Shown here in pieces: positions 36,370-44,533 of a stretch of 64,000 bases of DNA (position 1 is its first letter; every line of letters begins with the position of its first letter). The stretch spans positions 122,456 through 186,455 of the forward strand of contig NCHA01000004.1 in NCBI GenBank assembly GCA_002257025.1. The letters run 5' to 3'. The position numbers and the translations under genes are program-made. The notes beneath the pieces are model-generated. The model was given only the letters and a program-made list of their open reading frames with translations, searched no databases and was not told the origin of the DNA. The DNA comes from Sphingobacteriales bacterium 16-39-50. Its GTDB lineage: Bacteria; Bacteroidota; Bacteroidia; Sphingobacteriales; Sphingobacteriaceae.

Positions 36370-36390
36370 AAAGATTTATAACAAATCTTT
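36370..36390 (+). terminator. Weak AT-rich hairpin after ppsA
   Basis: AAAGATTT (36370-36377) pairs with AAATCTTT (36383-36390), ending in a short T-run. It is A+T-only apart from two G-C pairs, so termination would be inefficient. Confidence 0.35.
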
Positions 36391-36437
36391 TATTGAACCG
36401 TAATATTCCGGTTTAAAAACCTGCTAAATTTGGTTTA

Positions 36438-39020
36438 ATGAACTGGCATAACTCAAGCATTTCTGACGTTTATAAATTACTGGATAGTTCAGCTTCCGGA
36501 CTTGATCAGAACAAAGCGGAATTACTTCTTTCAAAAGCCGGCCAAAATCTAATTCAGGAAGGTAAAAAGAAAACTGTATGGGGTATTATACTTCATCAGA
36601 TCAGCGATTTTATGATCATTATTCTGATCATAGCTGCAGTAATTTCGGGTATTGCCGGTGACCTCACCGATACAATCATTATTCTTACCATAATTGTTCT
36701 CAATGCTTTAGCGGGATTCATTCAGGAGTACCGTGCTGAAAAGGCAATGGAGGCTCTGAAAAATATGTCGAGCAGCCAGGCAATTGCTCTGCGAAATCAG
36801 AAAGCTGTAAAAATAAACGCGACAGAACTTGTCCCGGGTGATGTTATACTTTTAGAAGCCGGCGATGTTATCCCTGCCGATATCCGGTTCATTAAAGTCC
36901 AGTCTCTGAAAGTAGATGAATCTGCACTAACCGGTGAGTCAGAGAATGTGGAGAAGAATATTAAAAAGCTGGAATCCGAAAATTTAGTCCTTGCCGATAG
37001 GACGAATATGGGCTTCAAAGGTACCTTCATCAATAGCGGGCATGGGACGGCCATTGTTGTTGAAACCGGAATGCAAACTGAACTCGGACATATTGCATCC
37101 ATGATTCAGATTGCAGATAATAGTACTCCACTTCAAAAGCGGCTCTCTGCATTCGGCAAACGACTTTCCCTTATTATTCTGCTGATCTGTGCAATTATAT
37201 TTATTTCAGGATGGTTAAGGGGAGAGGGTCTGACAGAAATGCTTCTAATATCTATTTCGCTTGCTGTGGCTGCGATTCCTGAAGCTCTGCCCGCACTGGT
37301 TACTATTTCACTTGCCCTTGGGGCTAAGAAACTGGTTAAACAGCATGTACTCATCCGTAAACTTCCTGCTGTTGAAACCCTGGGCTCAGTAAGTTATATC
37401 TGCACAGATAAGACCGGTACACTGACCATCAATAAAATGACAGTTAGAAAGACTTATGAGGCTGAAGATCAGGTTAAGGCCATCTTTTCTATTGAAAAGA
37501 ACAATCTCCTTTCTGCCATGGCACTGAATAATGACATCCTGAAAAGTGATAAAGGGGAATGGCTTGGTGATTCTACTGAACTTGCATTGGTTCAATATGC
37601 CTCCTCAAAGGGGTATGACAAGCCAAAATTAGAAAAAGAATTTCCAAGGATAGCTGAAATTCCCTTTGATTCTCAGCGAAAATGTATGAGTACATTTCAT
37701 CAGGCAGGAGATGAAATAATCATGATTACCAAGGGTGGTATGGATGTTTTACTTGGAAAATTGACTCATCAAAACGGGAATGAGCATACCAAATTTGAAG
37801 AAGAACAAAATGCCATGTCTGCCAGCGGGCATCGTGTGCTGGGCTATGCCTACAAGCTTTTGCCTAAAATGCCGGATAAAATAAATCCAAAAGAGCTGGA
37901 ATCATCTTTAACAATGATTGGATTTGCAGGGATGATCGATCCGCCACGTGAAGAAGCCAAACAGGCCATATCTCAATGTAAGGATGCAGGGATCAAGCCC
38001 GTAATGATTACCGGTGATCATAAGCTTACTGCTACGGCAATTGCCGCCGATCTGGGAATTATCAGTTCTGATGATGATCTTGTTATGACCGGGGCTGAAT
38101 TATCTGATCTTAGTGAATCAGACTTCAATTCGGTAGTTGAAAAGGTATGTGTTTATGCCCGGGTTAACCCAGAACAAAAATTAAGAATAATTCAGGCATT
38201 ACAGGGTCAGAATAATTTTGTTGCCATGACCGGCGATGGTGTTAATGATGCCCCGGCATTAAAAAATGCAGATATCGGCATTGCAATGGGAATTAATGGC
38301 ACTGAAGTTTCGAAACAAGCAGCACACATGATTCTTCTTGATGATAATTTTGCCACAATAATTAAAGCCATCCGGCATGGCCGAAGAATCTATGACAACA
38401 TTTTAAAGTTCATCAAATACATAATGACCGGAAATTCCGGCGAGATCTGGGCCATTTCACTTGCTCCATTTCTGGGGCTTCCGATTCCGTTGCTTGCCAT
38501 TCACATCTTATGGATAAACCTGATAACCGACGGACTTCCGGGACTGGCACTGGCTTCAGAACCTGCGGAAACAAACATAATGAAACGCCCGCCGCATGAT
38601 CCTTCAAAAAATATTTTTGGGGGAAGCATGGCCTGGCATATTCTATGGGTTGGATTATTGATGGGACTGGTTACCCTGTGGATTCAGGCCTGGGCTGTAC
38701 ATAACAACAACCATTACGGACAAACTATGGCCTTCTCTGTTTTATGCTTCAGTCAGCTGGGACATGTGATGGCCATCCGCTCAAAAAGAGATTCTATATT
38801 TAAAATCGGAGTGTTTTCAAATAAGCCAATGCTGGCAGCATTGCTGGGTACTATTTCACTTCAATTCATGATTATTTATGTGCCTTTTTTCAACCCAATC
38901 TTCAGAACACAGCCCTTGCCAATCTATGAATTGCTGATTACAATTGCTGCATCCGCTATTGTATTCTGGGCGGTAGAGTTTGAAAAAATTATAAAAAAAC
39001 GGATTAAAAAAAGGTCATAA
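36438..39020 (+). CDS. Cation-transporting P-type ATPase, P2A (Ca2+) type
   Basis: 860 residues. Visible features are an N-terminal cytosolic segment, actuator TGES (SALTGESENV), phosphorylation motif DKTGTLT with D324, and hinge TGDGVNDAPAL. Membrane site residues match calcium pumps: TM4 AIPEALPA (Glu), TM5 GNSGEIWA (Asn, Glu), and TM6 WINLITDGLPGLAL (Asn, Thr, Asp). It should export Ca2+ or possibly Mn2+ using ATP. A -7-like TAAATTTG box (36425-36432) ends only five bases before the ATG, so the mRNA may be leaderless. Confidence 0.92.
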   Translation: MNWHNSSISDVYKLLDSSASGLDQNKAELLLSKAGQNLIQEGKKKTVWGIILHQISDFMIIILIIAAVISGIAGDLTDTIIILTIIVLNALAGFIQEYRAEKAMEALKNMSSSQAIALRNQKAVKINATELVPGDVILLEAGDVIPADIRFIKVQSLKVDESALTGESENVEKNIKKLESENLVLADRTNMGFKGTFINSGHGTAIVVETGMQTELGHIASMIQIADNSTPLQKRLSAFGKRLSLIILLICAIIFISGWLRGEGLTEMLLISISLAVAAIPEALPALVTISLALGAKKLVKQHVLIRKLPAVETLGSVSYICTDKTGTLTINKMTVRKTYEAEDQVKAIFSIEKNNLLSAMALNNDILKSDKGEWLGDSTELALVQYASSKGYDKPKLEKEFPRIAEIPFDSQRKCMSTFHQAGDEIIMITKGGMDVLLGKLTHQNGNEHTKFEEEQNAMSASGHRVLGYAYKLLPKMPDKINPKELESSLTMIGFAGMIDPPREEAKQAISQCKDAGIKPVMITGDHKLTATAIAADLGIISSDDDLVMTGAELSDLSESDFNSVVEKVCVYARVNPEQKLRIIQALQGQNNFVAMTGDGVNDAPALKNADIGIAMGINGTEVSKQAAHMILLDDNFATIIKAIRHGRRIYDNILKFIKYIMTGNSGEIWAISLAPFLGLPIPLLAIHILWINLITDGLPGLALASEPAETNIMKRPPHDPSKNIFGGSMAWHILWVGLLMGLVTLWIQAWAVHNNNHYGQTMAFSVLCFSQLGHVMAIRSKRDSIFKIGVFSNKPMLAALLGTISLQFMIIYVPFFNPIFRTQPLPIYELLITIAASAIVFWAVEFEKIIKKRIKKRS

Positions 39021-39102
39021 AGCAAAATAAAAGTAGTCACCAGGGGTAGGAAAGCGAGTTTAAAGCGTTAGCAGACAGAAAACCTTAAGAAAGACCCTGT
39101 GC

Positions 39103-40097
39103 TTATCCTTTTCTTTGGGTATAAACAACAAGACCATCACTCAGGGTGCCGAGCCATTTTCTGCCATATTTATCTTTAGCCATTGCGAGTATCCCTGAAT
39201 TAATTCCCGGCATACTTATGCTCATATTTTGTGAGGAACCGAAAACAGAAAGTCTGGTCCCTCCTACCCATAAAACTGAACCATCTATCAGAAGGGATTT
39301 TAAACCATAAGCATCCTGTGGCCCCTGAACCTCCTGCCAGGAATTGCCGTCAAATCGAATCAGGGTTTTAACAGCGGTACCACTTAAAAGGGCTAACAGA
39401 TTATTATCCGGATCGGATGCAAGCGAGTATGGCCAGGCTGAAGGATATCCAATATCCGGCAAAATAAAACTAGTCCATTTGCCGTTTTTATACTGTTTAA
39501 TTTTACCTGTAAAAGAAAATGGATTAAAGGTACCGGCCCATAGATTGCCATCACGATCACAGGTAAGTGAGATTACAAGATCGGTAAGATAAAGCAAAGT
39601 CCATTGACCATCTTTATCGATCCTGACCAAGCCTTCATCTGTACCAATCCATACCCGCTCATTCCTTTGATCGTAAGTGATGCAGGTGATTGAATTACTG
39701 GCTAAAATACTATTGCTTGTATCAAACAAAGACCATTTTGACCATCATAGCTGGCCAAACCTTTATTAGTACCTACCCAAACGATTCCCTGATCAGTAAC
39801 AGTAATAGCCCTGATGTAATTGGATGGAAGCAGGGAATTTGCTGTATTAAAGGAATCCCAGGACTCAGCATTGAACCGGATAAGTCCATTGGCCGTACCC
39901 AGCCATTTTACATCATTCTTATCAATAAAGAGTGCATTAATTTGGTTATCCGTTAAATTTGAATTGCTTTTATTGTAAATCACCCATTCCGGAAATTCAG
40001 GTTTATTTAGTTCTTCATCCGGGATTATTGCTTTATCCTTTTTACAGGATGAAAAAATGAGTGTAATTAGTAAAATCGAACAAATTGAGGTTTTCAT
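39103..40097 (-). pseudogene. Two-component-regulator propeller lipoprotein, interrupted by a frameshift
   Basis: The first part (from ATG 40097, MKTSICSILLITLIFSSC with a lipobox) reads as propeller repeats (NALFIDKNDVKWLGTANGLIRFN, AITVTDQGIVWVGTNKGLASYDGQNG). It then goes out of register and stops near 39702. The other frame resumes as SLFDTSNSILASNSITCITYDQ and continues to 39103 with further WIGTDEGL/WAGTF repeats. Adding one A in the A4 run on the minus strand (T4 at 39736-39739) restores a continuous ~331-residue protein. This is either a real frameshift or a homopolymer sequencing error. When intact it would be an extracytoplasmic beta-propeller lipoprotein. Confidence 0.75.
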
Positions 40098-40419
40098 ACA
40101 CAATTCCATTTTAATAAGACGAGTATTTATGAGCAAATGCTACAATAGAGCAGGGAAAGGGGAATGAAATTCAGGGAATTTTGTTCGGGAAAAATCATCA
40201 GCATCAGGCAATTTGCTTTCGACTCTGAGGTGCAATGTCATTATTTAGAGATTGGGATCGCTGGCATTGGTCCTTGGTTGTCCTTAGAGACTTCACACAT
40301 GCATTCTCCACGGATGTGAAAATTATCCGACAAAAAAAAAGGTCAGCTCCATAGAGCTGACCCCTTCCTGATCAGGAAATGATCAGGAAACACTTAACAA
40401 CATATTAAAAATCAAACAA
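40098..40419. other. Intergenic spacer with repeat fragment and terminator
   Basis: No gene seen. Around 40229-40244 a GCAATGTCATTATTTA fragment matches the second palindromic repeat family (compare 47290 and 53440). The terminator at 40332-40362 occupies the distal part. Confidence 0.5.
40332..40362 (-). terminator. Rho-independent terminator after the coiled-coil protein gene
   Basis: A perfect 9-bp stem GGTCAGCTC/GAGCTGACC (40341-40349 with 40354-40362) is followed on the minus strand by nine T residues. Confidence 0.88.
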
Positions 40420-40800
40420 CTACATCCATTTTGAAGCAAAGCGGTTAAACTCCTGCCTGAGCTCATTTATAATCTTCTCTTCAGTAAGATACTGATCATA
40501 TAATTCAACATTCTCTGCCGCACTCGACTGTGAGATAAATCCTGCGGATTCTTTTACCTGACTCTCTATCTTATTTAGATTTTCATGAATACGATGTTTC
40601 AATTCATCGATATTATTACGCTGGATCAGAAACTGATTCTGAAAATGTTCTACCTTTTGGGCTGCTTCATGTCCTGTGTTATCAGCTGCAACCTCTTCAA
40701 GGCGCTTTGTAAGTATTGCGATCTCTTGTTTATAGAAATCCAAACTTCTCAGTGCATCACTATGCAGGTTGTTGATGTGTTTTATATTGATCTCTTTCAT
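40420..40800 (-). CDS. Hypothetical coiled-coil protein (126 aa)
   Basis: A 126-residue cytoplasmic protein that is helical and heptad-patterned throughout (IKHINNLHSDALRSLDFYKQEI, LTKRLEEVAADNTGHEAAQKVEHFQNQF, IDELKHRIHENLNKIESQV). It has no catalytic motif and no export signal. I do not recognise a named family. It has its own strong terminator and a 490-bp upstream spacer full of palindromic repeats. Confidence 0.7.
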   Translation of the reverse strand: MKEINIKHINNLHSDALRSLDFYKQEIAILTKRLEEVAADNTGHEAAQKVEHFQNQFLIQRNNIDELKHRIHENLNKIESQVKESAGFISQSSAAENVELYDQYLTEEKIINELRQEFNRFASKWM

Positions 40801-41290
40801 AAAACAATTCTAAACAATACGCCAGATCTGTAGAATGACTGAAGGCAGATAATTTTATGATTATACTCATATTATCTGTTTCTGCTTTCACTAGTGTCTG
40901 GCTTAAATTAAATTCATAATAAGGTATGTTTATGTATCTCCTTGAAATGATGTTGGCCGATTATCAAAAGAAAGTCCCATATTCAATGACCCATAAGCTT
41001 GATCCATAAGCATTGTCATAATTTGAGGGTTTATTCAATCCTCATGTTTGAAATCCAGGTTGGAATTTTTTCTAATGACCCTGAAGGGGTCAAATGTTTA
41101 TAGAATTATATTAACACGAAGATTTCGACCCTGAAGGGGTCGTATGTGAGAATATAATACATACGACCCCTTTAGGGTCGGGAAAGGGTTTTACGGTTTT
41201 CTATAAACATACGACCCCTTCAGGGTCGAAGAACAAAGACTTTTACCAGCCACTAGTGTTTTAGCTTTTGTATGAATAAGTTAAACCTGT
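40801..41290. other. Intergenic spacer dominated by a palindromic element
   Basis: No gene in 490 bp. Positions 41077-41227 hold the nested palindrome described separately; the rest, 40801-41076, shows nothing recognisable apart from the upstream region of the coiled-coil gene. Confidence 0.6.
41077..41227. repeat. Nested palindromic repeat, family 2 (GACCCTGAAGGGGTC type)
   Basis: A 151-bp unit with outer inverted arms GACCCTGAAGGGGTC + ATGTTTATAGAA (41077 onward) and TTCTATAAACAT + ACGACCCCTTCAGGGTC (to 41227). A second inner pair is formed by CGACCCTGAAGGGGTCGTATGT and ACATACGACCCCTTTAGGGTCG. Each GACCCTGAAGGGGTC block is also nearly self-complementary. Related modules occur at 47194-47695 and 53105-53470. 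There is no ORF, and it is not CRISPR because units alternate in orientation. Confidence 0.8.
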
Positions 41291-42472
41291 CTATATTTTC
41301 TTCAATGCCTGTTCAAGATCGAACAAAAGATCATCAACTGATTCAATACCCACAGAATAGCGAATCAAGCTTTCTGGAATACCCAAAAGGGCACGTTGCT
41401 CTTCAGTTAGTTCAACATGGCTTGTGGTGCGCGGCGGACCAGCCAGGGTACTCACCGAGCCAAGACTTGCAGCAAGATGTACAAGCTTAAGGGAAGGCAG
41501 AAATTTTTCTACCAGATCATAACCTCCATCCAGTGCAAAACTTAACATGCCTCCGTATCCTCTCATCTGAGATTTAGCAATTTCATGACCGGTATGTGTC
41601 TCCAATCCGGGATAAAATACCTGGCTAACTTTTGAGTGTCCATTAAGGTAATTTGCAATCTTCATAGCCGATTCATTTTGCCTGGAGATCCTCAATTCGA
41701 GTGTTTTCATCCCTCTGGCGATCATGTAGGCTGGGTCGGCCTGCAGACTGGCTCCATTGATCTCCCTGAAATGAAATACCTTCTGCACCAGCTCACTACT
41801 CCCTGCCAGTACGCCGCCCATCGCATCCGAATGGCCGCAAAGGTATTTTGTTGCACTATGCAATACTAAATCTGCTCCCAGTTCCAGTGGATTCTGGTTG
41901 ATCGGTGTAGCAAAAGTATTATCTACAACCACAACAGCACCGACCTTTTTTGCAGCAAGAGCAATACGCCTGATATCAATGATTTTCAAAGTAGGATTGG
42001 TTGGGGTTTCCAGATAAACCAGATCACATCCTTTCGCAATCTCATATTCCAGTTCCTCGTGATTCCCTGTCTCACAAAGTTTAACTTCCACATGATATGC
42101 CGGGAAGAAATCAAGAAAAAGCTTGCTTGTACCTCCATAAGTATCCTTAACAGAAACTACCCTTTTGCCCGGCTTTAAAAAAGTAAAAAGGGTATTGCTG
42201 ATAGCAGCCATACCGGTTGCAAAGGCTGTAGCTGCTTCGGCACCTTCCAATACTCTTATTTTCTCTTCTAATGAAGTCACTGTAGGATTGGTATTGCGGC
42301 TATATATAAAACCATCTGCTTTTCCGGTAGAGACATCGTACCATTCGTCAAGATCTTTATAAGCAAAAGCCACGCTATTTACTATTGGTGTTGTGACAGC
42401 CTCTTTGAAATAAGGATTGTCTTCCCCGGCCCAAACTGCATCAGTAGCTTTACTGAATTTTCTATTTTCCAT
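41291..42472 (-). CDS. PLP-dependent trans-sulfuration enzyme (cystathionine gamma-synthase / gamma-lyase family)
   Basis: 393 residues of the Cys/Met-metabolism fold type I family. K209 in LVLHSATKYLCGHSD is the PLP lysine. YSRNTNPT and ATGMAAI contact the phosphate, and LETPTNP is typical. The C-terminus SLGSVSTLAGPPRTTSH carries the substrate-carboxylate Ser/Arg. Whether it acts as cystathionine gamma-synthase, cystathionine gamma-lyase or methionine gamma-lyase cannot be decided from the sequence. Cystathionine beta-synthase (20264-21625) makes a gamma-lyase role attractive. It follows the serine hydrolase gene by 93 bp on the same strand. Confidence 0.88.
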   Translation of the reverse strand: MENRKFSKATDAVWAGEDNPYFKEAVTTPIVNSVAFAYKDLDEWYDVSTGKADGFIYSRNTNPTVTSLEEKIRVLEGAEAATAFATGMAAISNTLFTFLKPGKRVVSVKDTYGGTSKLFLDFFPAYHVEVKLCETGNHEELEYEIAKGCDLVYLETPTNPTLKIIDIRRIALAAKKVGAVVVVDNTFATPINQNPLELGADLVLHSATKYLCGHSDAMGGVLAGSSELVQKVFHFREINGASLQADPAYMIARGMKTLELRISRQNESAMKIANYLNGHSKVSQVFYPGLETHTGHEIAKSQMRGYGGMLSFALDGGYDLVEKFLPSLKLVHLAASLGSVSTLAGPPRTTSHVELTEEQRALLGIPESLIRYSVGIESVDDLLFDLEQALKKI

Positions 42473-42565
42473 AATCTTTATTCTGGTATATCATCACACC
42501 CATTTGGTAAATCCAAATCCGGCATGTTCTGTAAATTAAATCATCAAAATTATTCCGGCTGTATA

Positions 42566-44140
42566 TTACCTGGCAGGCTTGAGCAGAACATCATGAAAAG
42601 TGAGATCTGAGTCCGGATCAATGATCTTTAGCTTTACCTGATCAACAGATCCGTCAGCATTTAATGCAAATGTAACGTATGAATCGGCCTTTAAGCTCTT
42701 ATTTTTCAAAGTCGCGATAAAACTATTGTACTGGAAATACTTAAGCGATGCATTGAGGTGTGGTAATTGTTTAAATTCCATCAGCAAACCATCTCCGGAA
42801 GGAATTAACATAACATCTCCATACACCTCATCGCTGTATTTGCCAGCAAGTTTGGCAATTGAAAGATCGTATTTCCCTGCCGGGTCTGTCTTAATCAGAT
42901 TTTTATTTTGGGATTCTGTCAATCTTGCTGCGGATAATATCTGTTCATCACTAAAAGCCTTCAGCCAGTCAAATTTTGGATTGTTCTCATAATAGTCCAG
43001 TACATGATAAATAATCGACCAGTAGGCAGCAGTTGACTCCTGATTGGTTAATACGGTTATTCCAAGCATGAGGTCGGGAACCATAGCCACCTGTGAAACA
43101 AAACCGCCCAGCTTACCACCATGCCCAACAACTTTGTATTTCTGATAATTATAAGCCCTGAAACCCAAAGCATATCCAAAGAAATCCATTTGCGCAGGTT
43201 TCAGCCCTTCTGATACTTTGCTTACCGGGATCGGTCGGATTACTTTCCAAAGTTGATTGGTGCTGGCAGGTTTAAATAGCTCCAGGCCTGAGGGCGTTCT
43301 ACCTGAATCCAACTGGGTAATCATCCAGTTTGCCATATCATTTGCGTTGGAAAGAATCCCTCCCGCTGCATTACTGGCATCGCCAATATTTTGCTCCATA
43401 TAATCCTCTACCAGACCGACTTTGCCATTGATCCGATCATGCGCTGCAGAAATATTTGGCCTGTTCCCGAATTCCGAATGTCTGGAAACACTCCCGGGCA
43501 TACCTACCTTATCAAAAATCCGTTCTTTAACAAAATCCTCCCATTCCCTGCCACTTAGCGCCTTAATGACTTCTCCTGCAGCCAGATATAAAATATTATC
43601 ATAGGCATAAGTACTTCTAAAATCATGAACCAATGGCAGTTTCTGAAGTTTTCCTAAGATCTCCCTTCTCGAATAGGTTGAGGGAGGAAATAACATAAGA
43701 TCTCCTGAATAGGCTAAAAGTCCGCTATGATGAACCAAAAGATCTCTGACAGTAAGGTTAGTGCTGACATAAGAATCGGCCATTTTAAACCAGGGCAAAT
43801 GATCAATTACCCGATCATCCCATTTTAACTTGCCTTCTTCAACCAGTATCGCCAATGCAGTTGCAGTAAACGCTTTTGAATTTGATGCAATTGAAAAAAG
43901 TGTATTTGCATCCACCCGATTATTCCCGCCCAGTTTTTTAATGCCATAACCTTTTGCAAGCAGTACTTTGCCATCTTTTACAATTGAAATACTGACACCA
44001 GGGACTTCAAAAGTTTTTAATACATTTTCAATATACTGATCAAGACCCGGGGGCAAAGCTTCCTGAGCTTTCGCCTGTACGGAGAAAGACAAAATTAAAA
44101 GGAGAATTAAAAACAAATTGGAAGTTTTTTTGTTTACCAT
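42566..44140 (-). CDS. Serine hydrolase of the class C beta-lactamase family
   Basis: 524 residues with a signal peptide (MVNKKTSNLFLILLLILSFSVQAKA), so periplasmic. The active-site triad is S86-x-x-K89 (IASNSKAF), Y180-D-N182 and H340-G-G. A C-terminal ~130-residue beta-rich extension matches DUF3471. Such enzymes are usually esterases, D-amino-acid peptidases or penicillin-binding-protein-like hydrolases rather than true beta-lactamases. The substrate is unknown. It lies upstream of the PLP enzyme gene, with which it may be cotranscribed. Confidence 0.9.
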   Translation of the reverse strand: MVNKKTSNLFLILLLILSFSVQAKAQEALPPGLDQYIENVLKTFEVPGVSISIVKDGKVLLAKGYGIKKLGGNNRVDANTLFSIASNSKAFTATALAILVEEGKLKWDDRVIDHLPWFKMADSYVSTNLTVRDLLVHHSGLLAYSGDLMLFPPSTYSRREILGKLQKLPLVHDFRSTYAYDNILYLAAGEVIKALSGREWEDFVKERIFDKVGMPGSVSRHSEFGNRPNISAAHDRINGKVGLVEDYMEQNIGDASNAAGGILSNANDMANWMITQLDSGRTPSGLELFKPASTNQLWKVIRPIPVSKVSEGLKPAQMDFFGYALGFRAYNYQKYKVVGHGGKLGGFVSQVAMVPDLMLGITVLTNQESTAAYWSIIYHVLDYYENNPKFDWLKAFSDEQILSAARLTESQNKNLIKTDPAGKYDLSIAKLAGKYSDEVYGDVMLIPSGDGLLMEFKQLPHLNASLKYFQYNSFIATLKNKSLKADSYVTFALNADGSVDQVKLKIIDPDSDLTFHDVLLKPAR

Positions 44141-44533
44141 ATCCTGAATTATTTGCTTGTTAAAATGTGCTTGAAGATTGCGATAATTTTCTAATTCCCG
44201 ACAAATATTCTACCCTCACAAGTAATTTCTTAATAAACAGAATGATAGATTAAGATATAAAACGCATCAAAACAGACAATAAAATTCCCCTGCGACATCT
44301 TAACCATAATCGTTTACATTATTGCAACTACTACACATAAATAATTGACAATCAATATTTAACCACATAGTTTGATTATATTATGTTTTAAATTATATAT
44401 AGTAACTATGTGCCTGTAAGAAAAAATAACAACTATCAACTCTATGTTTCTATGTGGTTTTTTAAATATTCTGTCGAGTTCAGGTTATATTAGTATTAAC
44501 TTTTTCACCAATTCTCCATTATTAATCATTCCG
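44141..44533. other. Divergent intergenic region with a degenerate MITE copy
   Basis: No gene; it contains the promoters of the divergent serine hydrolase and S9 peptidase genes and the MITE remnant at 44355-44488. Confidence 0.55.
44355..44488. repeat. MITE-like palindromic element, copy 3 (degenerate)
   Basis: It retains the subterminal inverted pair ATTTAACCACATAG and CTATGTGGTTTTTTAAAT, and the right end TATTCTGTCGAGTTCAGGTTA. The left terminal repeat is lost and the middle has drifted and shortened. No target duplication is visible. It lies 46 bp upstream of the S9 peptidase start and may influence that promoter. Confidence 0.65.

Noticed and set aside
41077..41227. Regularly repeated GACCCTGAAGGGGTC blocks looked at first like a CRISPR array.
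   Set aside because: The blocks alternate orientation, are themselves palindromic, have irregular spacing, and no cas gene is present.
42473..42565. Possible SAM riboswitch upstream of the PLP enzyme or the CBS gene.
   Set aside because: The leaders are short and show none of the conserved SAM-I or SAM-II motifs.
44444..44533. Upstream extension of the S9 peptidase frame starting at 44444.
   Set aside because: The added codons are the right end of a MITE remnant, and the ATG at 44534 begins a proper signal peptide.
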